The notes: generated from the sequence alone by a model not told the origin. 64,000 bases of DNA from CAVVEC01 sp963747105 (GCA_963747105.1 CAVVEC010000016.1:310001-374000); one strand, 5' to 3'. Shown: positions 17,826-26,648, counted from the first letter of the stretch. Numbers and translations: made by a program.

Positions 17826-18536
17826 CTACGGGGTCACAGTCAGGTTGTAAGTGACGTTTTGAACCGCACCCGCTCCCGGGCCGGACACCCACTCGCCTTC
17901 AAAGTGGATTACATGCTTACCCGGCGATAGCGGTTTTACCATCACCCAGTAGCCATCGGACACAGAGTAGCCTTCGGTCGCGCCATCTACGCCGAGGAAG
18001 TTGTTCGTCGCCGGCATCATGTTGAAATAGTAATACGGTGACTGCACCCGAAAGTCGCCGAGCTCTTTTACATTTTTCCGGTCAACGGTGAATTCCAGGT
18101 GCTTTATGTCGGTGCCATCGTTCCATAGGGCAGCACACGTCCGCGCCTCTTGGTCGTTGTCGCCCTCAAACGGGGGCGACTCTACGCTAGAGCACTCGAC
18201 ATTAATGATTGGAGCAAACAGAGCTTTCCCTGCTGGGATAGTGCAGCTGCGGATCGTAGGATTGGCTGGTCCGCCCACAAGGAAGAAGACTGGACCGCCC
18301 TGTCCCTCGTTGCAATACTGGCCGGTTGTATCCAAGTAGGGGCTGACGTCGTTTGTGAAGAGCAGTAGATACTGCCACCACGCGGCGGACCAATCCCCGT
18401 ACGACATGCCCAGCACATTCTCGTTCGGAGCGTACACCGCACTGTAATCGTCACCATTCCTGTCGTTGGCCATGCCACTCGGTACTGCCAGCACTGCCAG
18501 GCCCAGGACAATTGCAACAACTAGGATACGTTTCAT
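17826..18536 (-). CDS. Secreted protein of unknown function, paralogue A
   Basis: The protein has 236 residues and a signal peptide (KRILVVAIVLGLAVLAVPSGMA). The mature protein has SYGDWSAAWWQYLLLF near residue 45, GQGGPVFFLVGG near 80, CTIPAGKALFAPIINVECSS, and a C-terminal beta-rich part ending in VTYNLTVTP. The same signatures occur in the neighbour at 18810, so the two are duplicates; overall similarity beyond motifs is modest. The motif (WSAAWWQW) is recurrent in bacterial secreted proteins of unknown function that I remember only as hypothetical. Four Cys could form disulfides. Ribosome site AAAAGGAGAAATACC. Confidence 0.75.
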   Translation of the reverse strand: MKRILVVAIVLGLAVLAVPSGMANDRNGDDYSAVYAPNENVLGMSYGDWSAAWWQYLLLFTNDVSPYLDTTGQYCNEGQGGPVFFLVGGPANPTIRSCTIPAGKALFAPIINVECSSVESPPFEGDNDQEARTCAALWNDGTDIKHLEFTVDRKNVKELGDFRVQSPYYYFNMMPATNNFLGVDGATEGYSVSDGYWVMVKPLSPGKHVIHFEGEWVSGPGAGAVQNVTYNLTVTP

Positions 18537-18713
18537 GGTATTTCTCCTTTTTATCTGGTTTGGGCCGCGAGCCCGATTGACGCGCTCGCGGCGCGTTGAT
18601 CAATCGCGGTACCGCAGAGTTGCCCTGCTGCTCTGCGACTTTCCTTGTACCGCAATGAAAAAGGGCCACCGACATCGAGAACGAGTTCGCACTACCGTTT
18701 GCCCTTTCCGCTC
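18469..18713. repeat. Duplicated leader plus signal-peptide block, copy 1
   Basis: About 245 bases covering the 5' leader and the first 23 codons of paralogue A are nearly the same as 19461-19704 before and inside paralogue B. Identity drops sharply after the signal peptide on one side and before CCTTTCCGCTC on the other. Confidence 0.8.
18564..18653 (-). promoter_or_regulatory. Structured 5' leader of paralogue A
   Basis: Two hairpins are visible. GCCGCGAG (18564) pairs with CTCGCGGC (18585). GCGGTAC (18606) pairs with GTACCGC (18647), enclosing a second perfect stem CGCAGAG (18613) with CTCTGCG (18631). Both are preserved in the second copy, the outer stem with one mismatch. The element lies 30-120 bases before the start codon. 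I could not match it to a known riboswitch. Confidence 0.5.
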
Positions 18714-18809
18714 CAACTTCTCACCCCGATCAAAGCGACGGCGCCATCAGAGTGATTCCGTCCTGGGCGTGACGCTCCACGCCCAGGGTCCCGCTGTGCT
18801 CGACGTGCT

Positions 18810-19529
18810 TCATTTCCCCACCGTAAGGTTGTACGTAATGTCCAGCGTGAAGTTGTACATCGGAGATTCGCCGTGAAAGTGAATCTGGTGTGGGCCCCCG
18901 CGCAGTGGCGCAAGCATCACATACGCTCCATCGTCGACCACGGGAAAGTACGCTCCGCCTGTAAAGTTTCCCTCCCCTATCGCGTTGAACAGGTTATCGT
19001 CTGGAATCGTGAAGACGGTCGCCGGGGATTGGATACGGAAGTCCTGCTGCAGGTTCCGAATCTGTTTCCCATCAATGTCGAATTCAAGATTAACCGTGCC
19101 ATCCATAAACGACGCCATCATCGCCCGCATGTCGTCTATTTGTGCCTTGGGGTCGCCCAGTTCTAGCGACGAGATCTCGCCGTTGAGTATGGGGATGTAG
19201 AGAGCTTTTCCGGTGGGCACGCTGCAGCTGCGAACGACGTTGTTTGTGCCGCAATTCTTGGAGTTGGTGGCGCAAAACTTCCCTCCCAGAAACCACACCG
19301 GACCTGACTGCCCGACACTGCAGTCTCCGTTGTCAAAGAGAGGATGGTTAGCGACAGGTATGGACAGCGCCCATTGCCACCAGGCTGCCGACCATTCGCT
19401 GTACGTCCTCCCATACGCTAGGGAGTCTGGCGTGATCACCTTGGAACCGTCGCCATCGCGGGCCATGACACTCGGTACTGCTAGCACTGCCAGGCCCAGG
19501 ACAATTGCAACGACTAGGATACGTTTCAT
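18810..19529 (-). CDS. Secreted protein of unknown function, paralogue B
   Basis: The protein has 239 residues, with the same signal peptide as paralogue A apart from two residues. The mature part shows TYSEWSAAWWQWALSIP, GQSGPVWFLGGKFC, CSVPTGKALYIPILNGEISS and ends LDITYNLTVGK. These motifs align in order with paralogue A, so the pair arose by tandem duplication. Six Cys suggest disulfides in the periplasm or outside. Between the two genes (18537-18809) I see only the leader repeat. The adjacent divergent CadC-like gene may control it. Confidence 0.75.
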   Translation of the reverse strand: MKRILVVAIVLGLAVLAVPSVMARDGDGSKVITPDSLAYGRTYSEWSAAWWQWALSIPVANHPLFDNGDCSVGQSGPVWFLGGKFCATNSKNCGTNNVVRSCSVPTGKALYIPILNGEISSLELGDPKAQIDDMRAMMASFMDGTVNLEFDIDGKQIRNLQQDFRIQSPATVFTIPDDNLFNAIGEGNFTGGAYFPVVDDGAYVMLAPLRGGPHQIHFHGESPMYNFTLDITYNLTVGK

Positions 19530-19704
19530 GGTATTTCTCCTTATTTATGTTGTTTGGGCCGCGAGGCGGATTGACGCGCTCGCGGCGCGTGATCAAGCGG
19601 TACCGCAGAGTGGCCCTGCTGCTCTGGGACTTTCCCTGTGCCGCAATGTGAAAAGGCCACCGACATCGAGAGCGAGTTCGCACTACGGTTTGTCCTTTCC
19701 GCTC
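19461..19704. repeat. Duplicated leader plus signal-peptide block, copy 2
   Basis: Second copy of the block at 18469-18713, in the same orientation, about 1 kb apart. Only scattered substitutions and small indels separate them. Confidence 0.8.
19558..19644 (-). promoter_or_regulatory. Structured 5' leader of paralogue B
   Basis: GCCGCGAG (19558) pairs with CTCGCGGC (19579) around a loop whose sequence differs from copy 1. GCGGTAC (19597) faces GTGCCGC (19638), one mismatch in the outer stem. The ribosome site AAGGAGAAATACC follows. Confidence 0.5.
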
Positions 19705-20043
19705 GGAATACACGGGCTGAATATGGCCTGGAGCCGGTGAGGAAGTAAGGAGGAAGAAGTCAAATTCGGGTGAGGCTTTCGTCTGGGAAAGGCAGTCACG
19801 CGAAGACCTAGCCAGCGTCGAAGAGAGCCCCTTCTGTAGGCTAGTAAAAGAAAATAACTTACTGCGATTTGCAGAAGCCGGCCCGCGGGCTGCGTCCGGT
19901 GGAACCCGCAACGGTTCTGGCGCATCCGGGCGGAGAAAAAGTCCAAGGATCGCTCACTGACGTTGCGCGATGAAGGGAGTATCCTATTCGCCAGAAAGTC
20001 TTTCTCGGGTTAACTAGGGCTCTCCGGCGAGCCAAAAGGCGAT
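19705..20043. other. Divergent intergenic region between paralogue B and the CadC-like gene
   Basis: About 340 bases without a supported gene. It should contain promoters for the minus-strand secreted protein and the plus-strand regulator. I see no clear consensus promoter or long palindrome. Confidence 0.4.
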
Positions 20044-21903
20044 GTGCCCATGGACCACGGCGCGCAATCTCCTGCTGCACCACCCAGCACCTGCCTGAAC
20101 CGTGCCTTCTTCGTGGGAGACTGGCTGGTTGAGCCAGAACTAAACAGAATTCAACGGAGTGGTGAAAGGGCCCACCTTGAGCCCAAGGTGATGGAGGTAT
20201 TGGTCTGCCTGATCCAGGCAAACGGAAACGTCGTTTCCAAGGAACAACTGATCCGGGAAGTATGGCAAGGCACGTTTGTCACCGATGACGTGTTGAAAGG
20301 AAGCATCTGGCAACTCCGCAAAGCGTTTCAGGACCATTCCAAACATCCGAAGGTCATCGAGACGATACCGAAGAGCGGGTATCGTCTTCTCTTGCCCGTC
20401 CGCGAAGTTGAGCGGGTTAAAGCTCCTGGCTCTCATTCACAGATCCTTGCGCTGGTTACTGCCTCTGTTCTTGTTCTGGCAGTTGCCGCCGCTTGGATCC
20501 GGTACAAGCATACCCACGTGGGTGCTGCTGGGGGCTCCGAAGCCTCTGTTGCTGTGTTGCCGTTTGCGGACCTGAGTCCCAACCACGATCAGGAATACTT
20601 CTCAGACGGTTTAGGGGAAGAAATCTTGGACCATTTGACTAAGATCCCGAAACTTAGAGTTTCGGCGCGTACATCAGCGTTTCGGTTCAAAGGAAAGAAC
20701 GAAGATCTGCGCGTCATCGGACGGATGCTAAACGTCGCCAACGTCCTCGAAGGGAGCGTCCGAAGGGATGTGAACCGCGTTCGCATCAGTGCGCGGCTGC
20801 TCAGGACTGATGACGGCGTCAATCTCTGGTCGGACTCCTATGATCGTGATTTCAAGGACGTCTTCGTGGTGCAGGACCATATCGCAAGGGCGGTGGCCTC
20901 CGCCCTGCAAATCACGTTGCAGACTGGTAAGCCCACAGCGACTCCGCCGACTCCGGGAACCACAAATCCTGAGTCCTATGAAGCCTTCTTGCACGCCCTA
21001 TACTTCTCACACATGAACGACAGAGAATCTGAAATAAAGGCACTCAATTATGCCAACGGGGCAATCCAGTTCGACCCTAACTACGCGCCGGCGTATGCCT
21101 TGCGGGCGAGCATCACTCTGGAGTCCGGTGGAATGGCTTGGATGGATCCCTCAAGAGCGGCAGAAAAGGCCCGGCGCGACACAGAGAAAGCCATTGCGTT
21201 GGATCCGAACCTCGCTGACGGGTACCAGGTTTTGAGCAGGATTCAATCTGAGGTGGAGCTCAATTGCCGGGAGGCGGGGACCTCACTCGAAAGAGCGCGC
21301 GAACTCGTGCCGGGAGACCCCGAAAACCTGGGCCGCGGCGCAATGCTTGCGAGATGCCAGGGCCGCCAGGAGGAAGCGGTAGAACTCCTGAAGCAAGAAC
21401 TTTTACTCGACCCGCTCCGGCCCCTGGAATATGTGTATCTCGCACAAGACTTGCGAGACCTGGGACGGCACGAGGAAGCAGTCGTAGCTCTCGGAAAGGC
21501 CTTGGACATCAATCCGAACCAGATCATGGCCCATGAAATTCGAGGCGAAGTTTACCTCGCCCAGGGACGTCTCCAGGAAGCCCTGGCCGAAATGGAGAAG
21601 GAGCCAGAGAGTATCTTTCACGATCTTGGAATGGCGATTGCCTACCACGCGCTTGGACAGTCTCAGGAATCTGACTCGGCCCTGGCAAGGTTCATTTCAC
21701 AGCATCAAGATGATGCCGCCTATCAGATCGCGCAGGTGTATGGCTATCGTAGGGAACTGGATCAAGCCTTCGTGTGGCTCAACCGCGCTTATAAGCAGAG
21801 CGATCCTGGCCTGGCGTGGCTCAAAACCGATTTGAAGTTGAGGAGCCTGCATAAAGATCCGCGATACGCGCAACTGCTTAAAAGCCTCAATCTGCCCGAG
21901 TAA
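20044..21903 (+). CDS. CadC-like winged-helix protein with membrane helix, FlgO/TolB-N-like domain and TPR repeats
   Basis: The protein has 619 residues. Residues 20-115 form an OmpR-type winged helix (LEPKVMEVLVCLIQANGNVVSKEQL ... VIETIPKSGYRLL). A membrane helix follows at about 138-157 (ILALVTASVLVLAVAAAWI). Residues 170-300 resemble the FlgO/TolB-N domain found in such fusions (VAVLPFADLSPNHDQEYFSDGLGEEI). The rest is TPR-like helical repeats. DNA binding would be cytosolic and the other domains periplasmic, as in CadC. Start is GTG at 20044 or ATG at 20050. This architecture is very common in Acidobacteriota. The neighbouring divergent secreted paralogues are its most obvious targets, by position only. 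Confidence 0.85.
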   Translation: MPMDHGAQSPAAPPSTCLNRAFFVGDWLVEPELNRIQRSGERAHLEPKVMEVLVCLIQANGNVVSKEQLIREVWQGTFVTDDVLKGSIWQLRKAFQDHSKHPKVIETIPKSGYRLLLPVREVERVKAPGSHSQILALVTASVLVLAVAAAWIRYKHTHVGAAGGSEASVAVLPFADLSPNHDQEYFSDGLGEEILDHLTKIPKLRVSARTSAFRFKGKNEDLRVIGRMLNVANVLEGSVRRDVNRVRISARLLRTDDGVNLWSDSYDRDFKDVFVVQDHIARAVASALQITLQTGKPTATPPTPGTTNPESYEAFLHALYFSHMNDRESEIKALNYANGAIQFDPNYAPAYALRASITLESGGMAWMDPSRAAEKARRDTEKAIALDPNLADGYQVLSRIQSEVELNCREAGTSLERARELVPGDPENLGRGAMLARCQGRQEEAVELLKQELLLDPLRPLEYVYLAQDLRDLGRHEEAVVALGKALDINPNQIMAHEIRGEVYLAQGRLQEALAEMEKEPESIFHDLGMAIAYHALGQSQESDSALARFISQHQDDAAYQIAQVYGYRRELDQAFVWLNRAYKQSDPGLAWLKTDLKLRSLHKDPRYAQLLKSLNLPE

Positions 21904-22717
21904 GCCAGACCTCAATACCCCACGGGTTGCTGGCAAAGTGCTAAAGGAGAGGGTGAGCGCGGCCCAATCGCGCAAAGTTTTTCAGGTCCGTCAATCCTGC
22001 GGTTCACATTTCGATGTGCGGTGATCGTCTAGAACTACAACGCAAAGGCAGAGAGTTAACTCTTGTAATATCTCGATAACGCTCAAAGCCCCTCACAACA
22101 CACCCGTTGCTGGCGAACAGACGGCGCATCGCGTTCGGGAAAGCTTGGAAGAGGAGGAACTGTTAGTGAGATAAGCGAAACCTCTTATTGTCATCCAGCG
22201 GGTGCAAATCCCGCCTGATCAAAGTCGAGCAGACAGGTCAGTAGTGAGTCTTGCCATTCACCGGGCGACTGGTGGGTGCGAAGCGTAGACAACAAGGTAG
22301 CAGGCCGTGAGGATTCAGCCCCGAAATCATGTATCGTCGCGAGGCCAACGTGTTTGCGCCAGCGGAAGGCAGTATCTGGCGACGACCGTTATATGCGAGG
22401 TCGCGCAGGCTCGCCGGGGTCTCTAGCCCAGGGCATGCTCCACAGGGATGGCCCAGGAACCGAAGAGAGCTCCCCATCTCCTCTCACACCAGGAGGACCG
22501 CCTCTGGGAATGGGTCGAGAGGTACGTGCAACCAAGGGTCGACCGGAGGAAGCACGGACGGATGCTGGAGCAGTCTTACAACCCTATAGTACCGACGAAG
22601 GTGGGGAACCGCAGGGCTCCGGAAACGGGCGGCCACGGAACCCACTGGAGGGAAGGGGGAAGCAAGCGTACGAATCTGCTGAAAGGAAACATAACGAGAC
22701 GCTGAGCTCGAAACGAT

Positions 22718-24028
22718 ATGTTCACAGACATCAACAGAATAGCTGAACTCGCCAAGGAAGATCCGAAACGGCAGTTCTCCTCCATTGCTCACCTGATCAC
22801 AGGCGAGAAGTTGTATGAGGCATTTCGGAGTCTGCGAAAGAATGCCAGTGCCGGGATCGACGGCGTCACGTACCAACAATACGAGACGAACGGGGAAGAG
22901 AATATCCGACAGCTCCACCAGCGGCTCAACGAAGGCAAGTATCGGGCACAACCATTGCGACGTGTCTATATTCCGAAAGAAGACGGGAAACAGAGGCCGA
23001 TCTCGATTCCCGCCCTGGAGGATAAGATCGTGCAGAAAGCGGCGGTTGACCTATTAAATGCCATCTACGAGCAGGATTTTCTCGATTGCTCGTACGGGTT
23101 TCGACCCGGACGCGGGCAACACCAAGCACTGGATGAAGTGGGACGGATCATCTGTACCCGGCCCATAGGGTGGATTCTGGAGATTGACATCCGCTCATAC
23201 TTTGACTCGATTGTGAGATCGGCTCTGGTCGAGATGATAGAGAAGCGTGTGATCGACGGAAGCGTGCTCCGACTGATCGGAAAATGGATCAAAGTCGGAG
23301 TCATCGAGGACGGCAGATTACTCGTGAGCGAAACAGGTACAGGACAGGGGCAGCCAATTAGTCCGCTCCTGGCCAACATATACCTGCACTACGTGCTCGA
23401 CGAATGGTTCGAGAGCGAAGTGAAGCCCCGGTTAAAAGGGGAAGCCTACGAGATCCGCTTTGCCGATGATGCCATCTTGTGCTTCCAGCACAAGGAGGAC
23501 GCGGAAAAGGTGCTGGAGGTCTTGCCGAAGCGATTCGAAAGATACGGTTTGACACTGCACCCGGAGAAGACGCGGCTGATTGAATTCGGGCGATATGCAG
23601 CCAAGAACGCGAGGAAGCAGGGAAAGAAACCTGCAACCTTCAACTTCTTGGGCTTTGTGCACATATGCGCCCGCAGCCGGCAGGGGAGGTTCACAGTGCA
23701 CGTGAAGACAATTGCCAAGCGGCTTGGTAGAGGGCGGAAGGCAGTCTGGGAATGGTGCAAACAGCACCGGCACGATCCTGTGAACGAGCAGCAGAAAACC
23801 CTGAACGCCAAGCTCCGCGGCCATTACCAGTACTACGGACGACGCACGAACTACCGCGCTATTCGGCAGTTCTATCAGAGAGTCCGTTGCATCTGGCGGG
23901 AATGGCTGAGTCGCCGGACACGTGGAAAGCAGCTGACGTGGGAAAGGTTTGCAGAAATCCTACGTCAGTACCCGCTGCTGCTACCTCGGATCACACAGGC
24001 CCGGGCGGGAGCGGGGAGTGACGCCTGA
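22718..24028 (+). CDS. ltrA: Group II intron reverse transcriptase/maturase
   Basis: The protein has 436 residues. The RT domain spans about 25-300: block RPISIPALEDKIVQKA, the GQGQPISPLLANIYL motif, and the catalytic FADD in IRFADDAILCF (YADD in most relatives). Domain X (maturase) follows at about 325-400 (LRGHYQYYGRRTNYRAI). There is no C-terminal HNH endonuclease, so retrohoming would rely on replication-fork or single-strand targets. The protein should splice its own intron RNA and mediate mobility. The frame is intact and domain V is present, so the element may be active. Confidence 0.93.
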   Translation: MFTDINRIAELAKEDPKRQFSSIAHLITGEKLYEAFRSLRKNASAGIDGVTYQQYETNGEENIRQLHQRLNEGKYRAQPLRRVYIPKEDGKQRPISIPALEDKIVQKAAVDLLNAIYEQDFLDCSYGFRPGRGQHQALDEVGRIICTRPIGWILEIDIRSYFDSIVRSALVEMIEKRVIDGSVLRLIGKWIKVGVIEDGRLLVSETGTGQGQPISPLLANIYLHYVLDEWFESEVKPRLKGEAYEIRFADDAILCFQHKEDAEKVLEVLPKRFERYGLTLHPEKTRLIEFGRYAAKNARKQGKKPATFNFLGFVHICARSRQGRFTVHVKTIAKRLGRGRKAVWEWCKQHRHDPVNEQQKTLNAKLRGHYQYYGRRTNYRAIRQFYQRVRCIWREWLSRRTRGKQLTWERFAEILRQYPLLLPRITQARAGAGSDA

Positions 24029-24029
24029 A

Positions 24030-24063
24030 GAACCCACTGCGGGAAATCTGCACGGTGGGGTCC
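24030..24063 (+). ncRNA. Group II intron domain V
   Basis: Two bases after the maturase stop, GAACCCAC pairs with GTGGGGTCC, with a 2-base CG bulge and an upper TGCGG/TCTGCA stem capped by a GAAA-containing loop. This is the 34-nucleotide form and position expected of catalytic domain V. TGAGGGG follows, as is common before domain VI. Confidence 0.75.
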
Positions 24064-24102
24064 GTGAGGGGGGAGATTCCCGATGAGCCATGGTGGACTT
24101 AC

Positions 24103-24643
24103 ACGGGCACGAAGCTGGAAACGGCGGATACAGCCAAAGGAAGCCTACAGCTCACCGGGACTCCTCTACTCGGAAGCTTGCGAGAACGCCTGGTTGCGAC
24201 AGTTATCCCCGCAAATCTCAAAGTTCCGCGCCTGACGGGGTTGTATTCCAGCAGTTCAGGAGATGCTGATGCGCAAGCCGTTGCTGTCCAGGACCCGTCA
24301 AGGGGTAAGACTTCAAATTTGAAGCGAAATTCGAAGCAGCGGCAGAGCGGGATTCACGCTCGATGAGACCGTACCCACGGAAGACGGAAGATGGCGCGTG
24401 GCCACCCTTCATCCGGTTCTTGACGAATGGTCGCTAGCCTTGATCGGAAAAGCCTCGGGCAGAGTGTTGGAGCGGAGCGATGATCTCGAAGCGAGGCGCT
24501 TTCGATGAGGAGACCAGGAGGAAGCCGCTAGCGTTCGCGATTGCCACACCACCGTTCCAGTTCACCAGAGCTCTCCCAGTTCTCGATTCGGCGACCAACT
24601 TTCGTTTAATGCCATAGCACACCGCGTCCGCCGCGGAAGCTCT
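24103..24643. other. Intergenic stretch downstream of the intron
   Basis: About 540 bases without a supported gene. Open frames here lack motifs and partly overlap intron sequence. No hairpin-plus-T-run terminator is obvious. Confidence 0.4.
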
Positions 24644-25729
24644 CTAGTCTCCAGCTGGCGAGGCGCGTCTCAGCCTCGGCTGGGTAAGTGTACCGGGCCC
24701 CTCGGGCTGCCGGTGGCCGACAGGCTCCTCGGCAGAGGCAGGTGGAATTTTCTTGGTTTTTGCCAGCCAGTCCGCTGCCCTTTGTTCAGCTTCGACCAGC
24801 TGCTCCATGGTCATCATTTTGTTGATCTGATTCCTCGCTCGCGACACCCGCTCGTGGGCAATCAGGTACCACATGTACGCCAACACCAAGTCTTTGGGGT
24901 CGGCTTGCCGTGCGAAGTACATCTGGGCAAGCGCGAGTTGCGCTGCTGCAAGACCTTGCTCGGCGGCCTTCTGGCATAAAGCGAATGCGCTATCGTCGTA
25001 GTGCTGACCATTCATTGGGTTCTTCAGCAATTGCTGAAATACTGATTGGGAGTGGGTCGCCTGGCTCAACGTCATATATAAGAGTTCGATCCGGCTGGAT
25101 ACACCCACTTTGTCGAACACACGAAACAGATAATTCTTGACCGTGTGCTGACTCAATCCCAGGCGCTCCGCAATTTCGCGATTGCTCAGCCCCTCTGCCA
25201 GGCTCTGCACGACCTCCATCTCCCTCTTGGACAGCAAATTCAGGCCGTTGGCATCAACCGCCTGTACCGATGGGGAAGAGGCGAGGGCTTCCACGGCAAA
25301 CGTCATCTGCCGGCTGTTCGCCCAGATCTGCCCGTGGTGGACAGTTTGGATGCACTTGCAGAGCGTATCAACGGACTCGTGTCGACTGAAAATTCCTTTC
25401 GCGCCGGCCCGAAAAGCATCGACAATGACTTCGCGCTTTGTCGAATCCAGCAGCATGACCGCGCGGAGTTCCGGATGCAACGCGCGCAGTTCCCGCAATA
25501 CCTCAAACCCGCGATACGGTTCCTCATCTAGGTTCGAGCTGATCACCAGAACGTCAATACGGTCCGTGCTCGCGGCCGCGATCAAACCACGAGAGTCTGC
25601 GTCCAAGCCGCTGACATCCAGATCGTGATCACGCTTCAGCGCCTCCGCCAGCAACTGGGTGTGGATCCGAGTGTTATCGCCGACGAGCACGCGGATCTTG
25701 TGCCCATTGGCATTGTGGTCGTGGTCCAT
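24644..25729 (-). CDS. LuxR/NarL-type response regulator with degenerate receiver and Sel1/TPR-like tail
   Basis: The protein has 361 residues from the ATG at 25729 (GGAGGAAAGTT upstream). Residues 12-130 are a receiver fold, but the phosphoacceptor position reads VLVISSNLDE, with Ser64 where Asp is expected, and only one acidic residue remains in the N-terminal pocket. The LuxR helix-turn-helix is at about 164-228 (LLSKREMEVVQSLAEGLSNREIAERLGLSQHTVKNYLFRV, discussed as two halves around LSNREIAERL). Residues 250-330 resemble a Sel1/TPR repeat. It probably works without phosphorylation. It is divergent from the EPS operon, across about 900 bases. Confidence 0.82.
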   Translation of the reverse strand: MDHDHNANGHKIRVLVGDNTRIHTQLLAEALKRDHDLDVSGLDADSRGLIAAASTDRIDVLVISSNLDEEPYRGFEVLRELRALHPELRAVMLLDSTKREVIVDAFRAGAKGIFSRHESVDTLCKCIQTVHHGQIWANSRQMTFAVEALASSPSVQAVDANGLNLLSKREMEVVQSLAEGLSNREIAERLGLSQHTVKNYLFRVFDKVGVSSRIELLYMTLSQATHSQSVFQQLLKNPMNGQHYDDSAFALCQKAAEQGLAAAQLALAQMYFARQADPKDLVLAYMWYLIAHERVSRARNQINKMMTMEQLVEAEQRAADWLAKTKKIPPASAEEPVGHRQPEGPGTLTQPRLRRASPAGD

Positions 25730-26473
25730 AACTTTCCTCCAGACAGACTCTTTCAGACAGATCCCAGGGCTCGGAACCAAATCAAACAAATAAGAGGCCT
25801 GATCGAAACAAGTTGTCCTTTACGGAGAACTATCCGCAGGGGAGCAAGGGCAAGCTTGTTTTTTCCGGGGGAAGTTCCGAACAGCACCACCTGCAATCGC
25901 TGTCGCGCTTGCTTTTGCAGGATCACCTTCGCATTACCAAGGTGATTACCGTAGTGCTCTTCGGCAAATGACGACGCTAGTCTACATTATTCCTGAGAGG
26001 CTAGCAAGGAATTAGTCGCACGTGCGTGCACAGGTGAACGAATTTGCAACCACGTGCTGGTCCATCCAGAGCGCCTGGCCTGTACGGCGCAAAGGAGGAC
26101 ACGGCCTGGCACGATATTCGGGTCGGATTGGCACCCAGGACCCGGCTGTGCGATAGCCGATCAGGGCTGTGGAATCAATGGATTGGCACGAGTTGGCAAT
26201 TCGCGACAAACGGGAAGGGAAGAAATCAGCGCTTCGGCAGATGGAGTCGATTTCCACCGCGTCCGATAGAGAAGTCGTTCTCTAGCCGTATCGTCTCCAA
26301 GATTGGAGTGAATGGACTCTGTCAGCCATGAGAAATGCAGCGCGGAGGGTGTGTACCTCTTGCAGCGACCTGCACACCTGGATACTCTAGGTGCAACCTC
26401 AGGCAATCGCGACTCACAACTTTGAGCCCCTACCCCCATTGCCTGATAGGAAAGCCATCCTTGCCAGTGGCAT
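25730..26473. other. Long divergent intergenic region upstream of the EPS operon
   Basis: About 740 bases with no supported gene on either strand. It contains a perfect palindrome at 25922 and presumably the promoter of the LuxR-type gene. Confidence 0.45.
25922..25946. promoter_or_regulatory. Perfect inverted repeat in the divergent region
   Basis: ATCACCTT and AAGGTGAT are separated by 9 bases, about 190 bases upstream of the LuxR-type start. The symmetry suits a dimeric DNA-binding protein; no T-run follows. Confidence 0.4.
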
Positions 26474-26501
26474 TTGACGGGCAAGGGTAATGTGATAAAG
26501 T
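26474..26501 (+). promoter_or_regulatory. Candidate sigma-70 promoter of the EPS operon
   Basis: TTGACG (-35) and TAAAGT (-10) are separated by 16 bases, about 150 bases before the nusG-like start. The AT-rich stretch after it supports promoter melting. An alternative -10 TAAAAT lies slightly downstream. Confidence 0.45.
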
Positions 26502-26514
26502 AGATAAAATTAAT

Positions 26515-26570
26515 AGAGATTAATTCTTCCCCTAATCTCTCGAAACTGGGTTCCCCCAGATCTCCAGTTT
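26515..26570 (+). promoter_or_regulatory. Two hairpins in the leader of the nusG-like gene
   Basis: AGAGATTA (26515) pairs perfectly with TAATCTCT (26533). AAACTGG (26543) pairs with CCAGTTT (26564), extended inward by GGG/CCC. They lie between the candidate promoter and the start at 26649, where UpxY/RfaH-type proteins could act. Confidence 0.5.
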
Positions 26571-26648
26571 GAGGTCTCCCGCAAGTGATTTGGAAGTTGT
26601 CCGTATTCACAGGGTCAAACTCGCACACGGGACCCAGAGGGCGGAGCT

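Larger units (their letters stand above)
22166..24102 (+). mobile_element. Group II intron (ribozyme plus maturase gene)
   Basis: About 550 bases of folded, non-coding sequence precede the reverse-transcriptase gene and a domain V hairpin follows it, the standard layout of a bacterial retroelement intron. The 5' end is proposed at GTGAG (22166) and the 3' end near TTAC at 24102; both are estimates. The hairpin GCGGGTGCAAATCCCGC at about 22199 belongs to domain I. The intron lies between the CadC-like gene and the LuxR-type gene and interrupts no gene I can recognise. The 262 bases before it hold no gene. Confidence 0.8.

Noticed and set aside
18564..18713. GEMM (c-di-GMP-I) riboswitch before the secreted paralogues
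   Set aside because: AAAGGGCAAAC looks similar, but the paired GACGCAAAGCC part and tetraloop receptor are not found. Only a covariance search could settle it.
22190..22220. T-arm-like sequence GCGGGTGCAAATCCCGC suggesting a tRNA
   Set aside because: No acceptor, D or anticodon arm fits around it, and it lies within the 5' ribozyme part of the group II intron.
17710..24210. 14-base match TTGCGACAGTTATC at about 17709 and 24195, as possible element ends
   Set aside because: Flanks do not match, and no inverted repeats or target duplications accompany the two copies; chance is likely.
24055..24366. Plus-strand 103-codon open frame after the maturase
   Set aside because: It runs through domain V and the proposed intron end and has no motif.
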